DNA of 18,460 nucleotides from Christensenella sp. UBA1259 (GTDB lineage: Bacteria; Bacillota; Clostridia; Christensenellales; Borkfalkiaceae): assembly GCA_002308755.1 (NCBI GenBank), contig DBVR01000048.1, positions 1 through 18,460 on the forward strand, written 5' to 3'. Below the pieces are notes generated by a model. The model was not told the DNA's origin. It did not search any database and worked only from the letters and a program-made list of their open reading frames with translations. Position numbers and translations under genes: made by a program. Below, one piece after another: positions 1-7,322 of the stretch. Positions within the stretch are counted from its first letter, which is position 1. Every line of letters begins with the position of its first letter.

Positions 1-25
1 CAAACTTTCTTTTCCTTACCGGAAA

Positions 26-99
26 TGTGCCAGAAGGGATTCGAACCCCCTACACACGGCTTAGAAGGCCGTTGCTCTATCCAACTGAGCTACAGGTGC
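26..99 (-). tRNA. tRNA-Arg (anticodon UCU)
   Basis: Read on the minus strand this folds as a tRNA: D stem GCTC/GAGC, anticodon stem ACGGC/GCCGT, loop CTTCTAA with anticodon TCT (complement of 63-65), T stem GGGGG/CCCTT around TTCGAAT, and discriminator A at 26. It decodes AGA. No CCA is encoded, because ATTTCC follows. The acceptor stem is odd: the 5' arm is GCACCTG (93-99) and the 3' arm is CTGGCAC (27-33), which pair at only four of seven positions, with 2-71, 3-70 and 6-67 mismatched. A partner for the 3' arm would be GTGCCAG. The core is intact, so it may still be functional, but a decayed or recombinant gene is possible. It lies 51 nt downstream of tRNA-Gly and is probably co-transcribed with it. 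Confidence 0.88.
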
Positions 100-150
100 A
101 TAAGGGACCGTTCCGTGGCGATACGTCGGCAACCGAAACGAAAATTCTGG

Positions 151-221
<71 letters not shown>

Positions 222-249
222 ACGGCGCTTGATTTTTAAACGCTTATAA

Positions 250-278
250 ATTGTATCAAAATGTTTTTTCAATGTCAA
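250..278 (-). promoter_or_regulatory. Sigma-A-type promoter of the tRNA-Gly/tRNA-Arg unit
   Basis: On the minus strand there is a perfect -35 TTGACA (273-278), a 17-nt spacer and a -10 TACAAT (250-255). Transcription would begin near position 243, about 20 nt before the 5' end of tRNA-Gly. The near-consensus match fits a stable-RNA promoter. Confidence 0.85.
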
Positions 279-290
279 CTGTTTGAAAGT

Positions 291-317
291 CCTTTTTGAC
301 AATCTGTTTCAAAAAGG
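291..317. repeat. 9-bp inverted repeat upstream of the tRNA promoter
   Basis: CCTTTTTGA (291-299) and TCAAAAAGG (309-317) are perfect complements around a 9-nt loop. The repeat lies 12 nt upstream of the -35 of the minus-strand tRNA promoter. It has no following T tract on the plus strand and no obvious upstream transcript to end, so a terminator role is not supported. A protein-binding dyad or chance A/T-rich pairing are both possible. Confidence 0.45.
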
Positions 318-394
318 CGGCTTTTAGTCGGGAAATTTATTGAATAAAAGACAAATCGTGCGGTTCAGAGTGATTTTTCGGCGAATTCAAACCT

Positions 395-419
395 ACGTTT
401 GCCTGTGTTCGGTAAACGT
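395..419. repeat. 9-bp hairpin of unknown role
   Basis: ACGTTTGCC (395-403) and GGTAAACGT (411-419) pair over nine positions with one G-U wobble and a 7-nt loop. It lies 68 nt upstream of the -35 of the EF-G paralogue promoter, so it is not in that mRNA leader. There is no U tract. Function cannot be assigned. Confidence 0.4.
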
Positions 420-486
420 CTCCGCGGCGTAATTCGGAAGCCGAAAGAAAATATATCCGATTATGGTAAAATAAATAATTTTAATA

Positions 487-516
487 TTGACAGATCGGGC
501 GATCCCGTGTTACAAT
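487..516 (+). promoter_or_regulatory. Promoter of the EF-G paralogue gene
   Basis: A perfect -35 TTGACA (487-492), an 18-nt spacer and -10 TACAAT (511-516) predict a start near 523 and a leader of about 32 nt. The leader holds AAAGGGG (538-544), a plausible Shine-Dalgarno 10 nt before the ATG at 555. The spacer contains a short CGGG/CCCG dyad that may or may not be an operator. Confidence 0.8.
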
Positions 517-554
517 AATATATAGTTTAATCACTTTAAAGGGGAAGACGAAAT

Positions 555-2609
555 ATGGGAAACATAAACATCAGGAACGTTGCGCTTATAGGACACGGCG
601 GTTCGGGCAAAACTTCGCTTGCGGAAGCGTTTTTATTCAACGGCAAGGTCATAACCAAACTCGGTAAAACCACCGAAGGCAATACGGTTATGGACTACAC
701 GCAGGAAGAGATAGCGAGGGGCATTTCCATTTCGCTTTCCTGCGCATACGTTGACTGGCAGGGCGTTAAGATAAATCTCGTGGACGTTCCCGGGTTTTAC
801 GATTTCGAAGGCGAATTCGAAGAAGCGATTCGCGCCGTGGGATCGGCGATACTCGTTGCCGACGCTTGCGGCTTCGTTACCGTCGGTGCGGAAAAGGCGG
901 TAAACTACTGCTTAAAAAACCGCGTGCCGCTGATTATATTCGTCAACGGTATAGATAAGGAAAACGCCGACTACGTAAAGACGGTGGAAGCGTTCAGAGA
1001 AATGTACGGCAGAAAGATTGCCACTATGCACACTCCGATAATAAGGGGCGGCAAAATGCAGGGTTACATTTCCGTCATTTCGGAAAAAGCCTACGAATTC
1101 AAAGCGGGCGGCAGAGAAGAAATACCCGTTCCGCAGGAATCGGCGGATTCCATAAAACAACTTAAAGGCGAACTTATCGAGTCCGCGGCGGAAACTTCCG
1201 ACGAATTTATGGAAAAATACTTCGAAGAAGGCACTCTTTCCAACGACGAAGTCATAGAAGGTATAAAGAAAGGGCTTAAAGCAGGCGACGTGATACCGAT
1301 AATGGGCGGTTCGGCACTCCGTAACGAAGGCGTAATCAACCTTATGAACGAAGTGGTAGCCATAATGCCTTCGCCCGAAGAGAGAAGGCCAGTCGGCGCG
1401 ACGGCCGTGGACGGCAACGCAAAGATAGAAGTTTTCTGCAAGGAAGACGAACCTTTTGCCGGTCAGGTATTTAAGACCATAGTCGATCCGTTTGCGGGCA
1501 AACTTTCGATAATACGCGTGTTCACGGGCGTTCTTAAAGTCGGCGACACGGTGTATAATTCCGTTACCGAAAAGGAAGAAAGGATAGGTTCGCTGTATCT
1601 TCTCAAAGGCAAGAAACAAGAACCGACCGACAAACTTTCGGCGGGCGATATCGGCGCGATAGGCAAACTCAACGAAACCAGCACCGGCGACACCCTTTGC
1701 AGCGTAAAGCGCAAGATAGTTTTCGACAAGATACCTATGCCGCCTGCGGTGTATTCCATGGCGATAAGCGCGGAAAAGTCGGAAGAAGAAGACAAAGTCT
1801 TCTCAAGCCTTACGAAACTTCGCGAAGAAGACAAATCTTTCGTCATAGAAAAGGATATAGAAACGGGCGAAACCGTCATACGCGGCTTGGGCGAAACGCA
1901 TCTCGACGTGATATGTCAGAAACTCAAAAACAAATACGGTTGCGGCGCGACCTTAAACGACCCCGCGGTCGCTTATAAGGAAACCATAACGGCGACTGCG
2001 GAAGCCGAAGGCAAACACAAAAAGCAGTCGGGCGGCGCGGGACAGTTCGGCGTCGTAAACATTCGCTACGAAGTGGGTGCGGAAGACGGCGTTTTCGAGT
2101 TCGTGGACGCGACGGTAGGCGGCTCCGTGCCCAAACAGTTTATTCCCGCGGTCGAAAAGGGGTTAAGGGAAGCCATAAAGACGGGCCCGCTTGCGGGATA
2201 TCCCGTGGTCAACTTGAAGTGCACGCTTTTCGACGGCAAGTATCACCCCGTTGACTCCAAGGAAGTAGCCTTCGTTTCCGCGGCGAAACTTTCCTTCGAC
2301 GACGCTATGACGAGAGCACGTCCCGTTATTTTAGAGCCCGTTTACAGTTATGAAATAATAGTTCCGTCCGACTATCTTGGCGACGTTTTAGGCGATATGA
2401 GCCGTCGTCGCGGCAGGGTTCTCGGGATGGAAGGCGAAGGCGGTTATCAGAAGGTAATGGCGGAAGCGCCGCTTGCCGAAATGACCAAGTACGCTATGGA
2501 CCTGCGCAGCATAACGCAGGCAAAAGGCAGATATACCGGAACTTTCGCGCGTTACGAGACCGTACCGTTCGAAGTTCAGGATAAGATAGTCGCCGCAAGA
2601 AAGAAATAA
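555..2609 (+). CDS. EF-G-like translational GTPase (EF-G paralogue)
   Basis: This 684-residue protein has the full EF-G domain order: G domain (about 1-275), domain II (about 285-390), domain III (about 395-475, with GLGETHLDV at 444-452), domain IV (about 480-600, with HPVDSKEVAF at 564-573) and domain V (about 600-680). The P loop GHGGSGKT is at 13-20. Three motifs differ from canonical EF-G. The switch I region reads RGIS (55-58) instead of RGIT. G3 is DVPGF (77-81), so the usual catalytic histidine of DTPGH is phenylalanine. G4 is NGID (131-134) instead of NKxD. This pattern points to the EF-G-like paralogue group common in Firmicutes and Thermus rather than the housekeeping fusA, which normally sits beside rpsL/rpsG and tufA. 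Its role is unclear; ribosome-associated GTP binding is inferred. It has its own promoter and a terminator directly after it. Confidence 0.9.
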   Translation: MGNINIRNVALIGHGGSGKTSLAEAFLFNGKVITKLGKTTEGNTVMDYTQEEIARGISISLSCAYVDWQGVKINLVDVPGFYDFEGEFEEAIRAVGSAILVADACGFVTVGAEKAVNYCLKNRVPLIIFVNGIDKENADYVKTVEAFREMYGRKIATMHTPIIRGGKMQGYISVISEKAYEFKAGGREEIPVPQESADSIKQLKGELIESAAETSDEFMEKYFEEGTLSNDEVIEGIKKGLKAGDVIPIMGGSALRNEGVINLMNEVVAIMPSPEERRPVGATAVDGNAKIEVFCKEDEPFAGQVFKTIVDPFAGKLSIIRVFTGVLKVGDTVYNSVTEKEERIGSLYLLKGKKQEPTDKLSAGDIGAIGKLNETSTGDTLCSVKRKIVFDKIPMPPAVYSMAISAEKSEEEDKVFSSLTKLREEDKSFVIEKDIETGETVIRGLGETHLDVICQKLKNKYGCGATLNDPAVAYKETITATAEAEGKHKKQSGGAGQFGVVNIRYEVGAEDGVFEFVDATVGGSVPKQFIPAVEKGLREAIKTGPLAGYPVVNLKCTLFDGKYHPVDSKEVAFVSAAKLSFDDAMTRARPVILEPVYSYEIIVPSDYLGDVLGDMSRRRGRVLGMEGEGGYQKVMAEAPLAEMTKYAMDLRSITQAKGRYTGTFARYETVPFEVQDKIVAARKK

Positions 2610-2615
2610 AATCAA

Positions 2616-2640
2616 GGGGTCGCGAGCGCGACCCCGTTTT
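2616..2640 (+). terminator. Intrinsic terminator or attenuator after the EF-G paralogue
   Basis: An 8-bp perfect stem, GGGGTCGC (2616-2623) with GCGACCCC (2628-2635), has a GAGC loop and is followed by GTTTTAT. The T run is short, so read-through into the DJ-1-like gene 17 nt further on is plausible. Confidence 0.75.
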
Positions 2641-2656
2641 ATAAGGAGAAAGTATA

Positions 2657-3175
2657 ATGAAAGTAGCGGTTATTTTTGCCGACGGCACGGAAGAGATAGA
2701 GGCTTTAACGCCCGTAGACGTTTTAAGAAGAGCGGGATTAAGGTGCGATATAATATCGGTGAGCGGCAAAACCCCCACGGGTTCGCACGGAATACGCGTC
2801 TTTGCCGACGGCGTGGCGGAAGAGACCGACTTTTCTTCCTTCGACGCGATAGTTATCCCCGGCGGTATGCCCGGTGCGGTGAATATTTCGGAGAATACGG
2901 CGGTCGTTTCCGCGATAAAAACCGCCTTAAAACGGAGGAAACTCGTCGCCGCTATCTGTGCGTCTCCCGCCGTGGTGCTTGCGGGAAACGGACTTTTACC
3001 GTGCGACAGCGCGACCTGTTATCCCGCCGACGCGTTTATCTCCTTATTAGGCGATAAATATTCGGGCAAAGACGTCGATATATCGGGCAATATAGTTACC
3101 GCGAACGGACCGCTTTCCGCCGTTAAGTTCGCCTTTGCGATATGCGAAAAGCTGGGGTTAAAACCTAAATTCTGA
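2657..3175 (+). CDS. DJ-1/PfpI (YajL-type) family protein
   Basis: This 172-residue protein is a single DJ-1/PfpI domain of the usual length for the DJ-1/YajL branch. The nucleophile-elbow cysteine is C101 in AAICASP, and the acidic partner that tunes its reactivity is E15 in TEEIE. PGGMPGA (68-74) and ATCYP (118-122) are further family landmarks. Relatives are reported as glyoxalases, protein or nucleotide deglycases or oxidative-stress chaperones, and the exact activity is debated, so only the family is called. The start is set by AAGGAG (2643-2648) upstream of the ATG. The gene follows the hairpin at 2616-2635 with no room for a clear promoter between, so expression probably depends on read-through. 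It ends at a terminator shared with the convergent symporter gene. Confidence 0.88.
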   Translation: MKVAVIFADGTEEIEALTPVDVLRRAGLRCDIISVSGKTPTGSHGIRVFADGVAEETDFSSFDAIVIPGGMPGAVNISENTAVVSAIKTALKRRKLVAAICASPAVVLAGNGLLPCDSATCYPADAFISLLGDKYSGKDVDISGNIVTANGPLSAVKFAFAICEKLGLKPKF

Positions 3176-3194
3176 TTGACTTAATTAAAAAATG

Positions 3195-3236
3195 ACGCCG
3201 CCTTGCGAATTTTCGCAAGGCGGCGTTATCTTTTTT
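3195..3236. terminator. Bidirectional terminator between convergent genes
   Basis: A perfect stem of about 14 bp runs from ACGCCGCCTTGCGA (from 3195) to its complement ending at 3226. On the plus strand it is followed by TATCTTTTTTAT, and on the minus strand by CATTTTTTAATT. It can therefore end both the DJ-1-like transcript and the long minus-strand iorAB operon. Confidence 0.9.
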
Positions 3237-3247
3237 ATCGGATATTA

Positions 3248-4807
3248 TTATTGTTCGTCTTCGTCGACCAAAACTTCCTTTGCGGGAACTAAACTCGTTT
3301 TGGAATAACACGAGAATATCTCTTCGATCTTTTCCTTATCGGGCTTTTGAGTAAACAGACTTATAAGGGGTACGAGTATAAGTCCCGAAAGCATTACGAT
3401 TGCGCCGAGATTTAAGGGCGAAGCCAAAAACGCGGGGAGCGTAAAGTAGTTTTTAAGCCACAGACTATACAAAAGATACAGCACCATAACGCCCGAACCG
3501 TAAGCGTAACTGAACCACACCGAGGCTTTCGTAGTCTTTTTGTAGTACAGTCCGTAAAGGAACGGCGCAAGGAACGAACCTGCGAGCGCGCCCCAGGAAA
3601 CGCCCATCATCTGCGCGATAAGATCGAGTTTGAGATAGTACTGACAAATGGCGATCACCGCCGAAATAACGATAAACACGACGATAAACGAACGTATGCA
3701 CAATACTTGTTCTTTATCTTTCATCTCTTTCTTTTTGACGGGCTTTATAAGGTCGAGAGTTAAGGTGGACGCCGAAGTCATCGAAAGCGACGACAGCGTT
3801 GACATAGACGCCGACAAGACGAGAATTATAACGAGTCCTATAAGATAGGGGGAAAGTTCCGAAAGCATTGCGGGGATTATGGCGTCGAAGCCGTTGGTCG
3901 CGGCGTCGGGATAAAGCCTTGAAAACCCGCCCAAGAAATAACAGCCGCCTGCGACTACGAGCGCGAACGCGGTGGAAATGACCGTGCCTTTAACTATCGC
4001 CGATTCGTCTTTTATGGCGTAGAACTTCTGTACCATCTGGGGGAGTCCCCAGGTGCCCAAAGAAGTAAGGATGATTACGAAGAACAACGACACGACGTCG
4101 GGTCCGAAAAAGGAAGTGAACACACCCGCCTGACCCGTTCCGCCGTCTATCTGCGAAAGGGAAGAGAAGACTTCGTTCCACCCGCCGTTGCCGACGATCA
4201 CCGCAACGATAACCGCGACTATTCCGAAAAGCATTATGATACCCTGTATAAAGTCGTTCACGGCGGTCGCCATATACCCGCCCGCTATAACGTAAACGGC
4301 CGTCAGAACCGACATAACGATAATGCACACCCAGAACGGTATATCGAACGCCATAGCGAAAAGGCGGGACAGCCCGTTGTAAAGGGAAGCGGTATACGGT
4401 ATAAGGAAAATGAAAATAATGACGGCGGCGGCTATTTTAAGCGCGTTGCTGTCGAAACGTTTTCCGAAAAAGTCCGACATGGTGGCGGTCTTTAAGTGCC
4501 GCGTCATAATACGCGTTCTTCTGCCGAGAAGGTTCCAGGCAAGTAAAGATCCGATAAAGGCGTTGCCCAAGCCTATCCAGGTGGACGCCACGCCGAATTT
4601 CCAACCGAACTGACCGGCGTACCCCACGAAGATGACTGCCGAAAAATACGACGTACCGTAAGCGAAAGCGGTGAGCCACGGACCTACCGTCCTGCCGCCC
4701 AAAAGAAAGCCTTCGGTGGACCTTGATTTTCTGCGGTAGGCAAAGCCTATAAATATCATAAGTCCGAAAAACGCCGCAAGCATAATAAGGTAAATTGCTA
4801 TATTCAT
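3248..4807 (-). CDS. Sodium:solute symporter (SSS family), substrate unknown
   Basis: This 519-residue integral membrane protein has about 13 hydrophobic segments. Its N-terminal signature, GFLLGGRTVGPWLTAFA at about 33-49 followed by YGTSYFSAV, is typical of the SSS family (PutP/SGLT fold, LeuT-like). Such proteins use the sodium gradient to import sugars, amino acids or organic acids. A cytoplasmic tail of about 45 residues ends in an acidic stretch. The start is supported by GGGAG 7 nt upstream of the ATG. It is the last gene of the iorAB operon, 14 nt after the acyl-CoA ligase. The context suggests a carboxylic acid substrate, perhaps the one activated by the neighbouring ligases, but sequence alone does not show this. 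Confidence 0.9.
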   Translation of the reverse strand: MNIAIYLIMLAAFFGLMIFIGFAYRRKSRSTEGFLLGGRTVGPWLTAFAYGTSYFSAVIFVGYAGQFGWKFGVASTWIGLGNAFIGSLLAWNLLGRRTRIMTRHLKTATMSDFFGKRFDSNALKIAAAVIIFIFLIPYTASLYNGLSRLFAMAFDIPFWVCIIVMSVLTAVYVIAGGYMATAVNDFIQGIIMLFGIVAVIVAVIVGNGGWNEVFSSLSQIDGGTGQAGVFTSFFGPDVVSLFFVIILTSLGTWGLPQMVQKFYAIKDESAIVKGTVISTAFALVVAGGCYFLGGFSRLYPDAATNGFDAIIPAMLSELSPYLIGLVIILVLSASMSTLSSLSMTSASTLTLDLIKPVKKKEMKDKEQVLCIRSFIVVFIVISAVIAICQYYLKLDLIAQMMGVSWGALAGSFLAPFLYGLYYKKTTKASVWFSYAYGSGVMVLYLLYSLWLKNYFTLPAFLASPLNLGAIVMLSGLILVPLISLFTQKPDKEKIEEIFSCYSKTSLVPAKEVLVDEDEQ

Positions 4808-4821
4808 AAAAGTCTCCCGTT

Positions 4822-6462
4822 TTAAGAACGATTCTGTTCTTCCACTATGTTTTCCGCGTTATAAGTTTTGCGGAGCAAAGGTTTTTCTATTTTGCCGGTC
4901 GCGTTTCTCGGCACTTTGGCGAAAATTATTTTTCTCGGGCGTTTGTATCGCGGAAGGTCTAAGCAGAACTCGTCTATTTCTTCCTGCGAACAGGTCTTTC
5001 CGTCGAAAATTTCCACTATCGCCGCAGGGATCTCGCCGAGCCGTTTATCGGGCAGCCCTATCACCGCCACGTCCTTTATTTTGGGGAATTTTCTCAAAAA
5101 GTTTTCTATTTCCACGGGGTAAAGGTTTTCGCCGCCGCTTACTATCACGTCTTTCTTTCTGTCCACGAGATAGATAAAGCCTTCGTCGTCCTGCTTTGCC
5201 ATATCGCCCGTCAACAGCCAGTCGCCGCGCATGACTTCCTTGGTTGCTTTGGGATTGCGGTAGTAGCATTTCATAACCCCGGGACCTTTAAGGGCAAGTT
5301 CGCCGACTTCGCCTTTATTAACTTCGGTAACGCCGTCGTCTTTTACTATCTTCGTCTGCCACCCGTATCCGGGAACACCTATCGCGCCCACCTTTCTCAC
5401 GTTTTCAACGCCGAGATGTACCGCCCCGGGGCCTATCGACTCGGATAAACCGTAGTTGGTGTCGTAAGCTTGCCCGGGGAAGTATTCCTGCCAGTGTTTT
5501 ATAAGACTTTGCGGTACGGGTTGCGCGCCTATGTGCATAAGTCTGAACTGTTTGACGTGATAATCGGCAAGTTTTATCGCCCCGAAATCGAGTTTTTCCA
5601 GAATATCCTGCGCCCAAGGAACTAAAAGCCACACTATCGTGCAACGCTCGTTGGAAATCGCTTCCATAATGGTTTCGGGAGTGGTGCCGCGCAACAGCAC
5701 CGCTTTACTTGCCGACACAAGACTACCGAACCAGTGCATTTTCGCGCCGGTATGGTACAGCGGTGGAATACAAAGGAAAACGTCGTCGCGGGTCTGTCCG
5801 TGGTGTTTCTGTTCCACCGTTGCCGCGTGCGAAAGCGCTCTTTGCGCGTGCAGTATGGCTTTCGGAAACCCCGTCGTGCCGCTTGAAAAGTATATCGCCG
5901 CGTCGTCTTCGGGAGAAAGCGGTATTTCGGGATTGTTTACGGGGAAAGGCGCTGTTTCCTCTTCGAAATCGTCGGCAAACGTCGGGCAGAACCCGCTGCC
6001 CACGAACAAGAGTTGCGTGGTTTTATTCAAAGTGTCCACGATTTTTTCAACCCGCCCGATAAATTCCGGTCCGAAGATCAAAACGTTTACTTCTGCAAGG
6101 TCGGTGCAGTAGGCTATTTCTTCCGAAGTGTAGCGGAAGTTAAGCGGTACCGCGAGCGCGCCCGTCTTCAATATGCCGAAATAGATAGGCAGCCACTCGA
6201 TACAGTTCATAAGAAGTATCCCGACTTTATCGCCTTTTTTGACGCCGCGCGATATGAGCATATGCGCAATTTTATTCGCTTTTTCGTTGAATTCTCCCCA
6301 AGTCATTTCCCTGCGGTAATGCTCGGTCTTGGATTCTTCGACCAAGGAATATTCCTTCCAACTGCTGCGCTTTTTTTCGTGCGCTTCGGGGTTAAGTTCC
6401 ACCAAAGACACGTCTTTTTCGTAGAGTTTTGCGTTTCTTTCCAAAAATTCCGTAAGTAACAT
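4822..6462 (-). CDS. AMP-forming acyl-CoA ligase (ANL superfamily, fatty-acyl/aryl-CoA synthetase type)
   Basis: This 546-residue enzyme should activate a carboxylic acid with ATP to an acyl-adenylate and then the CoA thioester. Visible core motifs, numbered from the chosen start: SSGTTGFPK (193-201, phosphate-binding loop), NYGLSESIG (336-344, A5), LLTGD (416-420, A7), LVDRKKDVIVSGGENLYP (432-449, A8 hinge) and NATGK with catalytic K524 (A10). Residues 20-55 form an insertion ahead of the first conserved block, rich in charged residues. The frame is open upstream to an ATG at 6585, inside the amidohydrolase gene. I chose the ATG at 6462 because GGAGAA lies just before it, it is 14 nt after the upstream stop, and homology begins there. 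The substrate is unknown; an aryl or medium-chain acid fits the operon. Confidence 0.88.
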   Translation of the reverse strand: MLLTEFLERNAKLYEKDVSLVELNPEAHEKKRSSWKEYSLVEESKTEHYRREMTWGEFNEKANKIAHMLISRGVKKGDKVGILLMNCIEWLPIYFGILKTGALAVPLNFRYTSEEIAYCTDLAEVNVLIFGPEFIGRVEKIVDTLNKTTQLLFVGSGFCPTFADDFEEETAPFPVNNPEIPLSPEDDAAIYFSSGTTGFPKAILHAQRALSHAATVEQKHHGQTRDDVFLCIPPLYHTGAKMHWFGSLVSASKAVLLRGTTPETIMEAISNERCTIVWLLVPWAQDILEKLDFGAIKLADYHVKQFRLMHIGAQPVPQSLIKHWQEYFPGQAYDTNYGLSESIGPGAVHLGVENVRKVGAIGVPGYGWQTKIVKDDGVTEVNKGEVGELALKGPGVMKCYYRNPKATKEVMRGDWLLTGDMAKQDDEGFIYLVDRKKDVIVSGGENLYPVEIENFLRKFPKIKDVAVIGLPDKRLGEIPAAIVEIFDGKTCSQEEIDEFCLDLPRYKRPRKIIFAKVPRNATGKIEKPLLRKTYNAENIVEEQNRS

Positions 6463-6476
6463 AATTTCTCCGACGG

Positions 6477-7319
6477 CTATATGCCGAGTAGTTTTGCGGC
6501 GTTGCCGCCTAAAATATTTTCTTTTTCGCTTTCCTTTAAGGGAAGAGACTTCATAAATGCTATCTGGTCTTTCTGATCCGCCCACGGGCTATCGGTGCCG
6601 AAAAGCACTTTATCCGTGCCGTGCGCCCGTATTATTTCAAGAAATTCTTCCTTTCCGAGTACGGGCTGTTTTAGGTTTTCGTCGAAACCGTCCCGATAAT
6701 AAAAGTTCCCGACGGAAAACGCCGTATCGAAATAAAGGTTTTCTCCGCATAGATATGTTTTCACGTCGTCCCAGTATTGCCAACCGCCGGTGTGCGCCAT
6801 AACAAAGCGCGACGGCTTTATTTCGCGGCAGATCTCTCTCGCCATGGCGGGGGAACTGAAATCGCCTTTCACGCCTATGTCGTACCCGCCGTGGGAAATC
6901 ACTATAAGCCCGTATTCTTCGGCAAGCCCGAAAATGCGTTTATAGCGTATATCGTTCAGTTTTACCTGCTGATAAGGCGGGTGTATCTTAACGCCTTTAA
7001 GCCCTGAATCCTTTACCCGTTTCAGCGCGGCTTTTAAGTCCTGCGTATCGGGGTGAACGCCGCCGAAAGAAAACACGCCCGTATCTTTCGTCTTTTGGTT
7101 TATTTCCGCGGCGAAAGAGTTTATTTTGTCGGTGGATAAGGGGTTGGTAACGACGGGAAGAACGACCGACAAGTCTATTCCCGCCGCCGAAGCCTTTTCC
7201 GACAGATTTTGCACCGTTCCGTCCGTTCTCGGCACGGTGTTGGATTTTTCTTTTAAGAAATCGACGGTCTTTGCCGCTATTTTATCGGGAAAAGCGTGGG
7301 TGTGAAAGTCTATTATCAT
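6477..7319 (-). CDS. Amidohydrolase-2 family metal-dependent hydrolase or decarboxylase (ACMSD-like)
   Basis: This 280-residue TIM-barrel protein belongs to the amidohydrolase-2 group (COG2159). Metal and catalytic positions are all present: HTH at H6 and H8, KIHP (K111, H113), SHGG (H143), AHTGG (H176) and GTDSPW (D243). The family contains non-oxidative decarboxylases of aromatic or unsaturated acids (ACMSD, gamma-resorcylate decarboxylase) as well as hydrolases, so the reaction cannot be fixed from motifs. The start lies only 3 nt after the ACT gene's stop and has no clear Shine-Dalgarno, suggesting translational coupling. It sits between the tandem-ACT gene and the second acyl-CoA ligase in the iorAB operon, so its substrate may be an acid or ester linked to aryl-CoA metabolism. 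Confidence 0.87.
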   Translation of the reverse strand: MIIDFHTHAFPDKIAAKTVDFLKEKSNTVPRTDGTVQNLSEKASAAGIDLSVVLPVVTNPLSTDKINSFAAEINQKTKDTGVFSFGGVHPDTQDLKAALKRVKDSGLKGVKIHPPYQQVKLNDIRYKRIFGLAEEYGLIVISHGGYDIGVKGDFSSPAMAREICREIKPSRFVMAHTGGWQYWDDVKTYLCGENLYFDTAFSVGNFYYRDGFDENLKQPVLGKEEFLEIIRAHGTDKVLFGTDSPWADQKDQIAFMKSLPLKESEKENILGGNAAKLLGI

Positions 7320-7322
7320 AAA

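Larger units (their letters stand above)
222..554. other. Intergenic region between the tRNA pair and the EF-G paralogue
   Basis: This 333-nt stretch has no supportable gene. It holds the minus-strand tRNA promoter (250-278), a 9-bp inverted repeat (291-317), a second 9-bp hairpin (395-419), a small TTCGG/CCGAA hairpin (433-445) and the plus-strand promoter of the downstream gene (487-516). A further extended -10-like match, TGG followed by TAAAAT (464-472), has no recognisable -35 and may not be a promoter. Confidence 0.6.

Noticed and set aside
291..317. Intrinsic terminator at the 9-bp inverted repeat
   Set aside because: No T run follows on the plus strand, the stem is A/T rich, and no transcript is expected to reach it.
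912..1619. 235-codon minus-strand open frame inside the EF-G paralogue
   Set aside because: It is a shadow of a strongly recognisable GTPase gene, with no ribosome-binding site or domain of its own.
6463..6585. Upstream extension of the acyl-CoA ligase to an ATG at 6585
   Set aside because: It would overlap the amidohydrolase gene by over 100 nt with a basic, unfamily-like leader. The ATG at 6462 has GGAGAA in place and matches where homology begins.
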